DNA of 64,000 nt, from NCBI GenBank assembly GCA_964619555.1, contig CAZUDV010000008.1, positions 1 through 64,000 on the forward strand. The letters run 5' to 3'. Made by a program: the position numbers and the translations under genes. The stretch comes from JAGOPY01 sp964619555. GTDB taxonomy: Bacteria; Bacteroidota; Bacteroidia; Bacteroidales; JAGOPY01. Numbering within the stretch: the first letter of the stretch is position 1; the number at the start of each line of letters is the position of its first letter. The notes beneath the pieces are model-generated. The model was not told the origin of the DNA. It saw only the letters and a program-made list of their open reading frames with translations, and searched no databases. Below, one piece after another: positions 30,956 to 39,599 of this stretch.

Positions 30956-33439
30956 TTAATCGAATACGATTTCCATCTCCACCCGGCGGTTCTTCTGGCG
31001 TCCTTCCGGAGTATTATTATCTGCGATGGGTTTGGTTTCGCCAAACCATTCGGGGATCAGCTGGCTGGGCGCCACACCCTTGCCCTGAAGGTATTTAGCA
31101 GTGGCTTCCGCCCTGTTCTTTGAAAGGGTCATGTTGGAGGCATCGTTGCCGACATTGTCGGTGTGACCGGAAATTTTCAGCTTCCAGGTTGGCTTGCTGA
31201 CCAGCAGGGCAGCCAGTTCATCCAGTGAATGAAAGGAAGATGAACGGATGACGGATTTCCCTGTTTCAAACTCCAGGTTTTCGAAGGCTGTTTTCAGGAC
31301 AACCGCCTCTTCTTCTTTAATGACCGGGCAGCCGTTGTTATTGATATCGCCAGGTGTCAGCGGGCATTTATCATCGCGGTCAATCACACCGTCACCATCG
31401 GTATCGGTATAAGGGCAGCCGAAGTTTTCCGGTGGGCCGGGCTGATCCGGGCAACGGTCATCCGAATCCTTGACTCCATCTCCATCGGTATCCAGGAAGG
31501 GACATCCTCCCTGTTCGACCGGTCCGGCCAGTTCCGGGCATTTATCCTTGATGTCCGGCACTCCGTCGCCATCCAAATCCGGGCAACCGTTCAGCTGGAC
31601 CGGGCCAACCACATCGGGACATTCGTCCTTGATATCCATCACTCCGTCGGCATCCCGGTCGGGACATCCCTGGGTCAGTCTTGGACCAGGCTGATCGGGG
31701 CACTGGTCGTCCATATCCGCGGTACCGTCGCCATCCCGGTCCGGGCAACCTTTGAATTCCTTCGGCCCCGGGATATCCGGGCAGAGGTCTTCGCTATCCT
31801 GCACGCCGTCGCCATCCCTGTCGGGGCATCCCCTGAATTCCCAGATACCGGGTGTCGTCGGACAGTTGTCATTATCGTCCGACACCGCATCATTATCGCG
31901 GTCAGCAGGCGGCTTGCCCTGGAATATCGGGATTTTGGCGCCGATGTAAAAATTGGAGCCGTAAGGATCATCGAATAGTCCCGAGAAAAGGTTGTTGATT
32001 CCGAAATAGATAAAAGCGGCACGGATCCCCAAACCTACGTTAACTTTTTGAAATTCATTGTACTGAACCGGAACTGCCACGGAAAACCATTTGTGTTCAT
32101 AGCGTGGCGTAATGCTGTAATTCGACATGTAATGGCCATTTCCATCCTTGGTAAAACTCTGATGGAGCCCGGTATACGTGGTCAGATTGACGTACAATCC
32201 GGCGATCACATTCACATCTACCTGAAGGCTGAGGGCAGTTGGCAGTTTGATATTAAATTTTTCTTCGTTCTGTGAGGTAGTGAACACACCACGGTCTGAC
32301 TGTGCTCTGTTGAAAATAGTATCGGCGAAATTGACATAGGGTGGAACTCCGAAAGATACTTCTTCGATATCCATCCAGTGGGTGTTGTAAGGAGTGTTAT
32401 TAGTGTTGATTTGGGATTCATAATCCTCAGTAAATGAGGCAATGAAATCCTGACTTTCGTAGGCTTTCTCATATCTCAGGCGGCCTATGTCGAGGACAGA
32501 TACGCCAACCTTCAGAAGATATTTGTTCTTATCCTGCCGTTCCAGGTCGGTTTGACCATCCATGTTGTACCTGAAATTTTTGTATTTCGGCCGGAATTCG
32601 TAAACCAATCCCAGGTCGAGACCTACGGAAGGTTTAGCAGTGAAATTATATTTTATTCCGGTTTCATAACCATCGTTTTCTCTGGAGCCCCAGTTCCAGT
32701 TTGAAGAAACGCCTGCATTCACATAAGGCGAATTCCACGACATATAGTCGGCATCCCGGGCATCGGGATCTTGCTGGTAGAAATAATAATAGAAATCATC
32801 TGCCTGGAGGTATGCTCCACCCACACCCTGCAGGAGTTTCACCGTAATTCCGGTCTTCATGTAATTAGCGCCATTATTGAAGATTTCGGTGGCATAAGTA
32901 AGGCCGTAATCAGCGAAGATATGGTTCACAGCCCGCAGGTTCTCATCGTGATACCATTGGTCGAAATATTCCGGGGATTTGAAATCAGAATAAATACTCC
33001 GTGCCAGGGGTTCGCTCATATCATCTGCATTCATGATATTTCGGGCTTTATAAGTAAAACCAATGGCATGTTTTGGAGTGAGTGTAATGAGAAAACTCGG
33101 TCCGAGAAATGTTTGGCTGACAAAGGCGCTTTTGTCTTTTTCGTCAGGATCTGCCAGATATGTAGCATTATCCCACCAGTCATCGTTACCGAACTTGACG
33201 AATTCGAACGACTTGAACCTGATCATGTCATTATAAATGTCATTGTTAAAGCCAAAGACATTCACATCCACCTTGAACCGGCTGTCAACAATAGCAGCTG
33301 GTTGGAGGGTGACCTGGTTAATTCCCATATAGTTTTCATTCAAAACCGGCAGGAAATCCTGCGCTAAGCTTGTTGTGCTAAGCAAGATGATCAGAGCCGG
33401 AATTAAGACTAAGCATTTAATTATTGTCCTCATATCCAT
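30956..33439 (-). CDS. OmpA-family protein with beta-barrel and thrombospondin type 3 repeats
   Basis: An 827-residue outer-membrane protein. Signal peptide at residues 1-26, then a DUF5723-like barrel (LPVLNENYMGINQVTLQPAA, ending near DPYGSNFYIGAKIPIF at about 535). Then come seven calcium-binding thrombospondin type 3 repeats (DRDGDGVQDSEDLCPDIPGP pattern, about 545-710), and a C-terminal OmpA peptidoglycan-binding domain (LKISGHTDNVGNDASNMTLS, about 745-827). It ties the outer membrane to the cell wall. Its own full promoter (33488-33518) and terminator (30893-30929) make it a single transcription unit. Confidence 0.9.
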   Translation of the reverse strand: MDMRTIIKCLVLIPALIILLSTTSLAQDFLPVLNENYMGINQVTLQPAAIVDSRFKVDVNVFGFNNDIYNDMIRFKSFEFVKFGNDDWWDNATYLADPDEKDKSAFVSQTFLGPSFLITLTPKHAIGFTYKARNIMNADDMSEPLARSIYSDFKSPEYFDQWYHDENLRAVNHIFADYGLTYATEIFNNGANYMKTGITVKLLQGVGGAYLQADDFYYYFYQQDPDARDADYMSWNSPYVNAGVSSNWNWGSRENDGYETGIKYNFTAKPSVGLDLGLVYEFRPKYKNFRYNMDGQTDLERQDKNKYLLKVGVSVLDIGRLRYEKAYESQDFIASFTEDYESQINTNNTPYNTHWMDIEEVSFGVPPYVNFADTIFNRAQSDRGVFTTSQNEEKFNIKLPTALSLQVDVNVIAGLYVNLTTYTGLHQSFTKDGNGHYMSNYSITPRYEHKWFSVAVPVQYNEFQKVNVGLGIRAAFIYFGINNLFSGLFDDPYGSNFYIGAKIPIFQGKPPADRDNDAVSDDNDNCPTTPGIWEFRGCPDRDGDGVQDSEDLCPDIPGPKEFKGCPDRDGDGTADMDDQCPDQPGPRLTQGCPDRDADGVMDIKDECPDVVGPVQLNGCPDLDGDGVPDIKDKCPELAGPVEQGGCPFLDTDGDGVKDSDDRCPDQPGPPENFGCPYTDTDGDGVIDRDDKCPLTPGDINNNGCPVIKEEEAVVLKTAFENLEFETGKSVIRSSSFHSLDELAALLVSKPTWKLKISGHTDNVGNDASNMTLSKNRAEATAKYLQGKGVAPSQLIPEWFGETKPIADNNTPEGRQKNRRVEMEIVFD

Positions 33440-33487
33440 AAATTGGTTTAAAGATTCAGGATTATTGGTGATTGATTATTATTAAAT

Positions 33488-33518
33488 CAAAAGTAAATAA
33501 TTAAAAAGCGCAAGTCAA
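33488..33518 (-). promoter_or_regulatory. full promoter of OmpA-family gene
   Basis: On the minus strand, TTG (plus CAA at 33516-33518), exactly 20 bases, then TACTTTTG (plus CAAAAGTA at 33488-33495), 48 bases upstream of the ATG. Both Bacteroidota boxes fit at optimum spacing. Confidence 0.75.
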
Positions 33519-33559
33519 ATTTTAAAATGGAAGAGAAGGGGTTGAAGGAGGGGGGGGGG

Positions 33560-33595
33560 ACCTCACAGGTCACCTCACAGGTCACCTCACAGGTT
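33560..33595. repeat. 12-base direct repeat ACCTCACAGGTC x3
   Basis: Three units at 33560, 33572 and 33584, each ACCTCACAGGTC or close to it, preceded by a G run. Palindromic core ACCT..AGGT. No function seen. Confidence 0.85.
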
Positions 33596-33651
33596 ATGGT
33601 CAGATAATTTTACCTAACTTAGCGCCTTCGATTATTTAAACACATATCATA

Positions 33652-34053
33652 ATGACGAAGGAACCAAATCGTTCAGTGATTTTCTTTTTATTATTGTTAA
33701 TGCTTTTGGTAAGCTGCTCACAACCAGTTGAGAAAAAACTTACAGGTACCTGGAAGGTAGAGGATGTCCAGTTTAAAACTAATGTTCCGATTGATCAGGC
33801 TGTTTTGCAATCTTCTGAAGAAAGCCAGAAAACTATAAGCTATGAACTTATGGCAAATGACACCGCAAAAATCCGCGCTGGATTTTCCACTTTTACCGGT
33901 ACCTGGGTATATAAGGAAACCGATAAAAGCGTTTACATGGTTTTCGAAGGAACTTTTGATACTATATTGCTGGGGAAGTTTGAAGAAGGGAAGCTGGTCA
34001 ACCGGGAAATCAGACCTGAAATTGAAATTACAACGATATTCAGGAAGGAGTAA
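33652..34053 (+). CDS. small lipoprotein, lipocalin-like
   Basis: A 133-residue lipoprotein with lipobox LVSC (cysteine at about residue 23). The mature chain starts KKLTGTWKVEDVQ, the typical opening of lipocalin-like periplasmic domains in Bacteroidota, and strands such as TWVYKETDKSVYMVF follow. The function of the family is unknown. It is flanked by a divergent promoter region and converges on the DUF4837 gene. Confidence 0.75.
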   Translation: MTKEPNRSVIFFLLLLMLLVSCSQPVEKKLTGTWKVEDVQFKTNVPIDQAVLQSSEESQKTISYELMANDTAKIRAGFSTFTGTWVYKETDKSVYMVFEGTFDTILLGKFEEGKLVNREIRPEIEITTIFRKE

Positions 34054-34094
34054 CAGCGTCTTTTGAGTTGACGGATTATCCCTCCGGATGAATA

Positions 34095-35111
34095 TTAGTA
34101 CCTGGCTGCCCAGAAGATCGATTCAAGGTGCCGCAGGTAATTCTTTTTATCATTGTTGGGATTATAGATATAACCGTCAAGGGTGATGACTTTATTCGTT
34201 TTGGTATTAACGAATGTATAACTGAGGAAGGAACCCCCCATGAAATCGTTTTCAACTTCCCATAATCCCCTGGTTTCCATCGCATAACCTCCATTGAAAT
34301 CATTCATAACGGTAAATACCGGTGGAATGAATTCCTGGCTAACCTTCATGAACGAGCCTTCGGATGGTCCGGGGATAAATTCCCTGGTGATCAGATTTCG
34401 CCAGGCAATGATCTGGTTGGGGTTGAATATGACGGTATCAGTGTAGTCACGGGAATAGATCAGGATGCCCAGTTCAACCTCCTGCCTGGCTTTCGTTACT
34501 TTGTGACGCAACCACAGAAAATCCGGAGAATCCTGTGCGATATAGAATCCCCCCGGCATCGACATGCTGAAATTGAATTTATTACTGATGACCGCGGAAA
34601 TATTTAGGTCATCCGACATTTCACTAAGGGTCAGGGTTCGTTCTCTTTCCAGGCGGATAAAAATATCCAGGATTCGATTTTCCTGGTTCCTGAATTCTTC
34701 CAAAAAGGTAATGGTATCAGGTGCTGTGATTTTGATGACTCGCTGAGGTTCGGACCAGACGTCTTTCAGGATTTCAGTTTTGGTTGTCTTCGAATCAGAA
34801 TTGATTTCTGCGATGAAGATATTATGATACCGCTTATAAAGGTCAACCAAATCTTTTGAAGCGATATTGATTACATCAAACATCGGTTCTGGCTGAGGAA
34901 CGCCAACCTGTGCCTGGTTGAAGACAGACCTGAGGGAATCGCCGAAAGCACCTTCCCACATTGCTTTTGTGTCGGTAATAACAAGCAGTTCATTGATACC
35001 TCCGGTTGACCGGACCAAACCAGATTCACTTAACTGGCATGCATTCAACAGGAAAACTATACATCCTGATATAGTCAGGATGTAAATCTTAGTAAAAACA
35101 TTTTTTCTCAT
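34095..35111 (-). CDS. DUF4837 lipoprotein
   Basis: A 338-residue lipoprotein (lipobox LLNAC, cysteine about residue 25) of the DUF4837 family restricted to Bacteroidota. Typical segments: STGGINELLVITD (about 35), VGVPQPEPMFDVINI, SMPGGFYIAQDSPDFLWLRH (about 185) and RDYTDTVIFNPNQIIAWRN. Function unknown; family members are often near cell wall enzymes, as here, where it lies 42 bases after the LysM transglycosylase gene and is probably co-transcribed with it. Confidence 0.88.
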   Translation of the reverse strand: MRKNVFTKIYILTISGCIVFLLNACQLSESGLVRSTGGINELLVITDTKAMWEGAFGDSLRSVFNQAQVGVPQPEPMFDVINIASKDLVDLYKRYHNIFIAEINSDSKTTKTEILKDVWSEPQRVIKITAPDTITFLEEFRNQENRILDIFIRLERERTLTLSEMSDDLNISAVISNKFNFSMSMPGGFYIAQDSPDFLWLRHKVTKARQEVELGILIYSRDYTDTVIFNPNQIIAWRNLITREFIPGPSEGSFMKVSQEFIPPVFTVMNDFNGGYAMETRGLWEVENDFMGGSFLSYTFVNTKTNKVITLDGYIYNPNNDKKNYLRHLESIFWAARY

Positions 35112-35152
35112 CTGTAGGATGTAAAAGGAGTATAAAACAGATATTTAAAGGA

Positions 35153-37039
35153 TTATCCTCCCATCTCGATCTTAAGTTTCTGGCCAACCTGAAGTTTGGA
35201 AGAATTTCCCATATTGTTCCATTTTTTCAGATCGTTGACGGTAACGCCCTTGTATTGGTTGGCGATATCCCAGAGGGTATCCCCCCTTTTTACGGTATAA
35301 TAGACGATTTTTGGTTTTTCTGAGGCTTCATTAGCGGTAGTAGGTGAGCCAGACGAGGGATCCGTTTTTGCTAAGGAGATTTCTCCGCCAGAGACTTTAA
35401 GTTTTTGCCTTGGATAGATTGTATTATTCTTAAGGTTGTTCCATTTTTTCAGATTTTCGACGGAGCAACCATATTTACCTGCTATCATGACAAGATTCTC
35501 ACCCGATTTTACGTAGTGATATCTTACTTCTGCAGAAGCCGGGTCATGGGTATCTCCAGTTTCCGGTGAAACCCCGGCAGATTTGGAATTACTGGTATTA
35601 GTGCTAGCCGTTTGCGATGTGGCAGGGGCAGAAGAGGGAACATGGGTGGAGGATATGGATGGCACGATCACAAGTTTCTGGCCGGGGTGGATCGTATTGC
35701 TTCTCAGATGGTTCCACTGCTTGATCTGATTGACCGTCACATTGTATTTCCGGGCGATAAGGCCGAGACTTTCTCCCGATCTCACGGTATGGTATTGTTT
35801 GTCGGTTGATTTCTTGATTTCCGCCACTAATTTCTCCTTTTCAAGACCGGCTTTAGTTTTATACGCATAGATAGCCTGTTCATTCTGCGCGAAATTCAAT
35901 GCCTGATCTTTTGGCAGGCGCAGGGAATATGTTTTTCCGTTGTAAGCCGGAATAATGCCTGCTTTGAACATAGGATTAAGAAAAGTGACTTCTTCTTTTG
36001 AAATATTCATGAATTCGCTGATCTGGTCGAAAGCAAGGGGCTGGTTAACCATAACGGTGTCGATTCCGCCGTATAGAATTCCGGGGTGCAGGGGATACAG
36101 ATTATGTTCAGGTGCATAATTCATTACATACAATACCGCGATAAAAGCGGGAACGTAACCTCTGGTTTCTCTTGGAAGGAAAGGCCAGATGGCCCAGTAA
36201 TTTTTAACACCTCCTGCCCGGCGGATGGCTTTTTGCACATTTCCCGCGCCGGAATTATATGCTGCCATAACCAGGTTCCAATCGCCAAACATAGTATACA
36301 GGTCTTTCAGGTGCCGGCAGGCTGCATCCGTTGCCAGATAAGGATCAAACCGTTCATCCACAAGTGACGTGACCTTGAGTCCGTAGAGTTTTCCGGTATA
36401 ATACATAAATTGCCATAACCCTTTGGCTCCCGCCCGTGAACCGGCAACAGGATTAAGGGCTGATTCCACAACGGCAAGATATTTCAACTCAAGTGGGATA
36501 TCGTATTTATCCAGGTATTCCTCGAATAAGGGAAAGTAAATCTCTTTAAGGCCGAGCATTTTAGAAGTAAGGGTTCTTTTTCTAACGGCGTACAATTCGA
36601 TAAAGGATTTAACGGATTGATTGTAAGTTAAATCCAGGGGGGTTTCCTGGTCCAGTGCAAGGATTCTCGCCATATATACCGAGTCGGGATATGAAGGAAC
36701 ATGGCCGATTGGGAAATTATAGACATTCAGAACGGAGGTGTCGGTATTGAAGTAATAATCCTGAAAATAAGGGATGCCATTCAGGCTGTCCAGCATTCCA
36801 ATGGTAACGGATTCGTTGAGGATGATATCAGCCTGTTTGCTGTCATTGATAAGGAGTTCTCCTTTTCCCCGGATGGTATCATTATCAGGTAAAGTGTATT
36901 CAGAATCGGAAGATTGTTCCTGGAAAGTGGTATCCGGGCTCTGGAGAGTGGCTGAAGCCAGCGAAGGAAAGCCCCGGACTACTATGAACAGCAAGGCACA
37001 TGAGACCAGGAATGCCTTTTTGGTCAGGAAAGGGTGCAT
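35153..37039 (-). CDS. lytic transglycosylase with three LysM domains
   Basis: A 628-residue exported peptidoglycan hydrolase. Signal peptide at residues 1-30; SLT domain at about 185-330 with catalytic E in LKYLAVVESALNPVAGSRAG, GAKGLWQFMYYTGKLYGL, LVMAAYNSGAGNVQKAI; a helical linker (about 340-410); and three LysM modules: YHTVRSGESLGLIARKYNVT (about 418), YHYVKSGENLVMIAGKYGCS (about 510) and YYTVKRGDTLWDIANQYKGV (about 575). This is the MltD-like layout. It cleaves glycan strands while LysM binds the wall. Confidence 0.93.
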   Translation of the reverse strand: MHPFLTKKAFLVSCALLFIVVRGFPSLASATLQSPDTTFQEQSSDSEYTLPDNDTIRGKGELLINDSKQADIILNESVTIGMLDSLNGIPYFQDYYFNTDTSVLNVYNFPIGHVPSYPDSVYMARILALDQETPLDLTYNQSVKSFIELYAVRKRTLTSKMLGLKEIYFPLFEEYLDKYDIPLELKYLAVVESALNPVAGSRAGAKGLWQFMYYTGKLYGLKVTSLVDERFDPYLATDAACRHLKDLYTMFGDWNLVMAAYNSGAGNVQKAIRRAGGVKNYWAIWPFLPRETRGYVPAFIAVLYVMNYAPEHNLYPLHPGILYGGIDTVMVNQPLAFDQISEFMNISKEEVTFLNPMFKAGIIPAYNGKTYSLRLPKDQALNFAQNEQAIYAYKTKAGLEKEKLVAEIKKSTDKQYHTVRSGESLGLIARKYNVTVNQIKQWNHLRSNTIHPGQKLVIVPSISSTHVPSSAPATSQTASTNTSNSKSAGVSPETGDTHDPASAEVRYHYVKSGENLVMIAGKYGCSVENLKKWNNLKNNTIYPRQKLKVSGGEISLAKTDPSSGSPTTANEASEKPKIVYYTVKRGDTLWDIANQYKGVTVNDLKKWNNMGNSSKLQVGQKLKIEMGG

Positions 37040-37152
37040 CAGCGATGAATTTTTAAATCGATTATAAAAGTAAATTTCGAAACCCCCTGATCGAAAAAAC
37101 GACAGGCAGAAATATTAACACCACAAAGTTAAGAAAATTGCACAGGGATTGG

Positions 37153-37203
37153 AAAAAAAGGGAACCCTCCAAGGGTTTAAACCCTTGGAGGGTTCCCTTT
37201 TTT
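37153..37203 (-). terminator. perfect palindromic terminator of nrfA
   Basis: Perfect 24-base arms around a TTTAAA centre (AAAAAAGGGAACCCTCCAAG and its complement), flanked by A and T runs, 32 bases after the nrfA stop codon on the minus strand. A strong terminator in that direction; it could also work in the other. Confidence 0.9.
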
Positions 37204-37234
37204 CTATAAAGCACCCTAAATCAATTAATTATAT

Positions 37235-38731
37235 TTAATACCCTGCCTCCCTATCTTTGGCTTCCCTGTCCCATTGAGGTAAAACTGTTTTCAGGAAAAT
37301 GTCCTTTTCAGCATTCATCTGTTTCATATCCATGCCCAAAAATTCCTGGGCTTTTTCTTTTGTGCTGATATCCGGATACGGCACTTCTTCATTAAAGCCC
37401 AGCCGTGCCATTAACCTTGCCAGTTTGATCCTGCTTTCCTGAGCAATATTGATACCCGCGGCTATCACCCGTCCGATCTCTACGGGTGCATGGAAAGAGG
37501 CCCCGTGACTGGCCGAAGAATAATCCCACCGCCATTGGGCATGGCGGATATCCATCAGGATCTCTTTCATCTGGTCGTCGGTCGCACCAAGGTCCCAGGC
37601 TTTTTTGGCCTCAACATGAGCCCTCACCAGCAATTCCTCCAGCTTATCCCGGTTCTGAATGATCTTATCCTGGCGATCATAGACATTTCTCATCAGGGTC
37701 ATGGTTTTCTCCCGGTGACAAACCGCACAGGAAGCTTCCACATTGTTTAACGGACTCTGGAGATGATGATCCGTGAATTTCTGTCCGCCTTCACTTTTGT
37801 ATGGCATATGGCAATCGGCACAGCTGACCCCTCGTTCAGCATGGATCCCGGTCATATAAACCTCCCAGTCAGGATGCTGCGCTTTCAGCATCGGGGCTTT
37901 GCTCAATGCGTGAACCCAGTCAGTAAACATGAACTCATCATAGTATCTTTCCATATCATCCACCGTCAGGCCCTTATCCCAGGGAAAGGTCAGGTAGGAT
38001 TGCTTCCCGTCCCTTTTATCGAAATAATATTCTACATGGCATTGCGCACAAACCAGCGAGCGCATCTCCTGGTGGGTGGCTTTGGTAATGTCCTTTCCCA
38101 TTCTTTCATAAGCTTCCAGGAGCGCCGGACGACTGATCTGAAGGTTCATCGTTTTAGCTTCATGACAATCGGCACAGCCGATCGGATTGACAATTTCATG
38201 CCCTTTCGTGTCCCAGGTTCCGGCGTAGAATTCTGCGGGACCGGTCTTGCTCATCATTCTCGGAACATCGGTGCTTTTACAGGCCCAGCAGGTGTTAGGC
38301 TGCGGGCTTGGTTTTCCATCCACCGGCGCACCGGTCCTCAGCGTATTCCTGATATCAGTGATAGCATAATAATGTCCTCTGCCCTGGTTGTAATCCTTTG
38401 AAAAGCTATAGCCTGCCCATAAAACCACCAGCCTGGGATCTACCTCCAGCATATCGATCATGGCCGCACCATTGTATTTACTTCGGAATGTCGTATCGGA
38501 TGTCTGAAGATAAGACTGATATTCCCTGGGGAAATTTTTCCCCCAGATCTCGTTCCTGGGCTCAGTCTGGTCATAATTCACAACCGGGACATAGGCGAAT
38601 TGCGCTTCCGTTCTTCGTTCGATGATGGATGAGGCCAGCAGGCCGATGAAAAAAACCAATACGACTGTGGCCAGGAATAAAAGCCAGCCGATGATTGGCT
38701 TGCGGCGGATTGTTTCATTCAGCGAAGACAT
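37235..38731 (-). CDS. nrfA: pentaheme cytochrome c nitrite reductase
   Basis: Reduces nitrite to ammonia with six electrons in the periplasm (also NO and hydroxylamine). A 498-residue protein with an N-terminal membrane anchor or signal (about residues 15-36). The catalytic heme is bound by CWACK at 148-152, the unusual lysine-ligated site, and four normal sites follow: CADCH, CAQCH, CADCH and CAVCH. KSEGGQKFTDHHLQSPL near the fourth heme and the segment around YYDEFMFTDWVHALSKAP are typical of NrfA. It is cotranscribed with nrfH, 43 bases upstream on the same strand, and followed by a strong terminator. Confidence 0.97.
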   Translation of the reverse strand: MSSLNETIRRKPIIGWLLFLATVVLVFFIGLLASSIIERRTEAQFAYVPVVNYDQTEPRNEIWGKNFPREYQSYLQTSDTTFRSKYNGAAMIDMLEVDPRLVVLWAGYSFSKDYNQGRGHYYAITDIRNTLRTGAPVDGKPSPQPNTCWACKSTDVPRMMSKTGPAEFYAGTWDTKGHEIVNPIGCADCHEAKTMNLQISRPALLEAYERMGKDITKATHQEMRSLVCAQCHVEYYFDKRDGKQSYLTFPWDKGLTVDDMERYYDEFMFTDWVHALSKAPMLKAQHPDWEVYMTGIHAERGVSCADCHMPYKSEGGQKFTDHHLQSPLNNVEASCAVCHREKTMTLMRNVYDRQDKIIQNRDKLEELLVRAHVEAKKAWDLGATDDQMKEILMDIRHAQWRWDYSSASHGASFHAPVEIGRVIAAGINIAQESRIKLARLMARLGFNEEVPYPDISTKEKAQEFLGMDMKQMNAEKDIFLKTVLPQWDREAKDREAGY

Positions 38732-38774
38732 GACTTTTCTGTGTTTAGGTAACGGTTAATAATTAAAGACTGAT

Positions 38775-39374
38775 TCACTTCATTTTGACCTTTGCTTTTT
38801 GAACTTTCTTCATCCATTCGGGCACAGCACTGCTGGGAAGAGGAACTCTTGCGAAGGGCACACTGGAGATACTGTTCACCCTTCCGTGCGGCACCTCGCG
38901 ATGACAGTCCCAGCAGAGCCTGTCCTGGCGAAAATGATGGAAATTGCCGGACCTGGCCAGCAGTTTGTCGTCGGTCAGAAGTTTCTCATGGCAGCGGATG
39001 CAATTTTCCTGGACCACCTCGATACCGGCGTGCTTGATAAAGATCACCTGGGGTTCGGCCCTCATGGTAAAGATAGTGGCATGCCGCAGCCCGTCTTTCG
39101 CCTTGAAGAAATACTTTCTCACAAAATTATCATGGGGGACATGGCATTCGTTGCAATTTGTCACTGCCCGGTGAGAACTGTGGCTCCAGGTGGCGTATTG
39201 CGGCGCCATGATATGGCAGTTCATGCAGGTTGCCGGATTATCCGACAAATAGGAATATGCCCTGGAGGTCCTGAAAATAAACAGAGCAAGACCTACCAGG
39301 ATCCCGATCAGGACAATTACCGGGATCTGCCAGGCCGGTGGTGGCAGCATGCTTTTTATGAATCTTAAAGGCAT
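38775..39374 (-). CDS. nrfH: cytochrome c nitrite reductase small subunit
   Basis: A 199-residue membrane-anchored tetraheme quinol dehydrogenase of the NapC/NirT family that passes electrons from menaquinol to NrfA. N-terminal helix (about residues 14-35) and heme sites CMNCH, CNECH, CIRCH and CWDCH. ATWSHSSHRAVTNCNECHVP carries the typical spacing. It precedes nrfA by 43 bases. The upstream region toward 39600 is shared with a divergent TPR histidine kinase gene. Confidence 0.96.
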   Translation of the reverse strand: MPLRFIKSMLPPPAWQIPVIVLIGILVGLALFIFRTSRAYSYLSDNPATCMNCHIMAPQYATWSHSSHRAVTNCNECHVPHDNFVRKYFFKAKDGLRHATIFTMRAEPQVIFIKHAGIEVVQENCIRCHEKLLTDDKLLARSGNFHHFRQDRLCWDCHREVPHGRVNSISSVPFARVPLPSSAVPEWMKKVQKAKVKMK

Positions 39375-39525
39375 AAAAATAAGTGACTGTTTCTTTCTTA
39401 TTTTCCTAATCCGGGTTTAAAAACCTGCTTAAATATACAAACAAATAGATTATATCGGATTTCATTTGATTTTTTAATCCTGTTTCTCTAATTGCCTTTT
39501 TAACAATACTTTAACACAAAATGTC

Positions 39526-39556
39526 TTGATTGGACCTATCGCTTACATTACTTTTA
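39526..39556 (+). promoter_or_regulatory. probable promoter of TPR histidine kinase gene
   Basis: TTG at 39526-39528, exactly 20 bases, then TACTTTTA at 39549-39556, one mismatch from TAnnTTTG. The ATG is 43 bases further on. Confidence 0.45.
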
Positions 39557-39599
39557 CAATCCAATTAACCCGGTCTGTATTAACCAAATATCCAGGATT

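Noticed and set aside
33560..33595. Three 12-base repeats as a CRISPR or regulatory iteron
   Set aside because: Too short, no spacers, and no replication or regulatory gene is next to them.
37235..38731. Octaheme nitrite or tetrathionate reductase
   Set aside because: Only one CxxCK and four CxxCH sites are found, which fits pentaheme NrfA.
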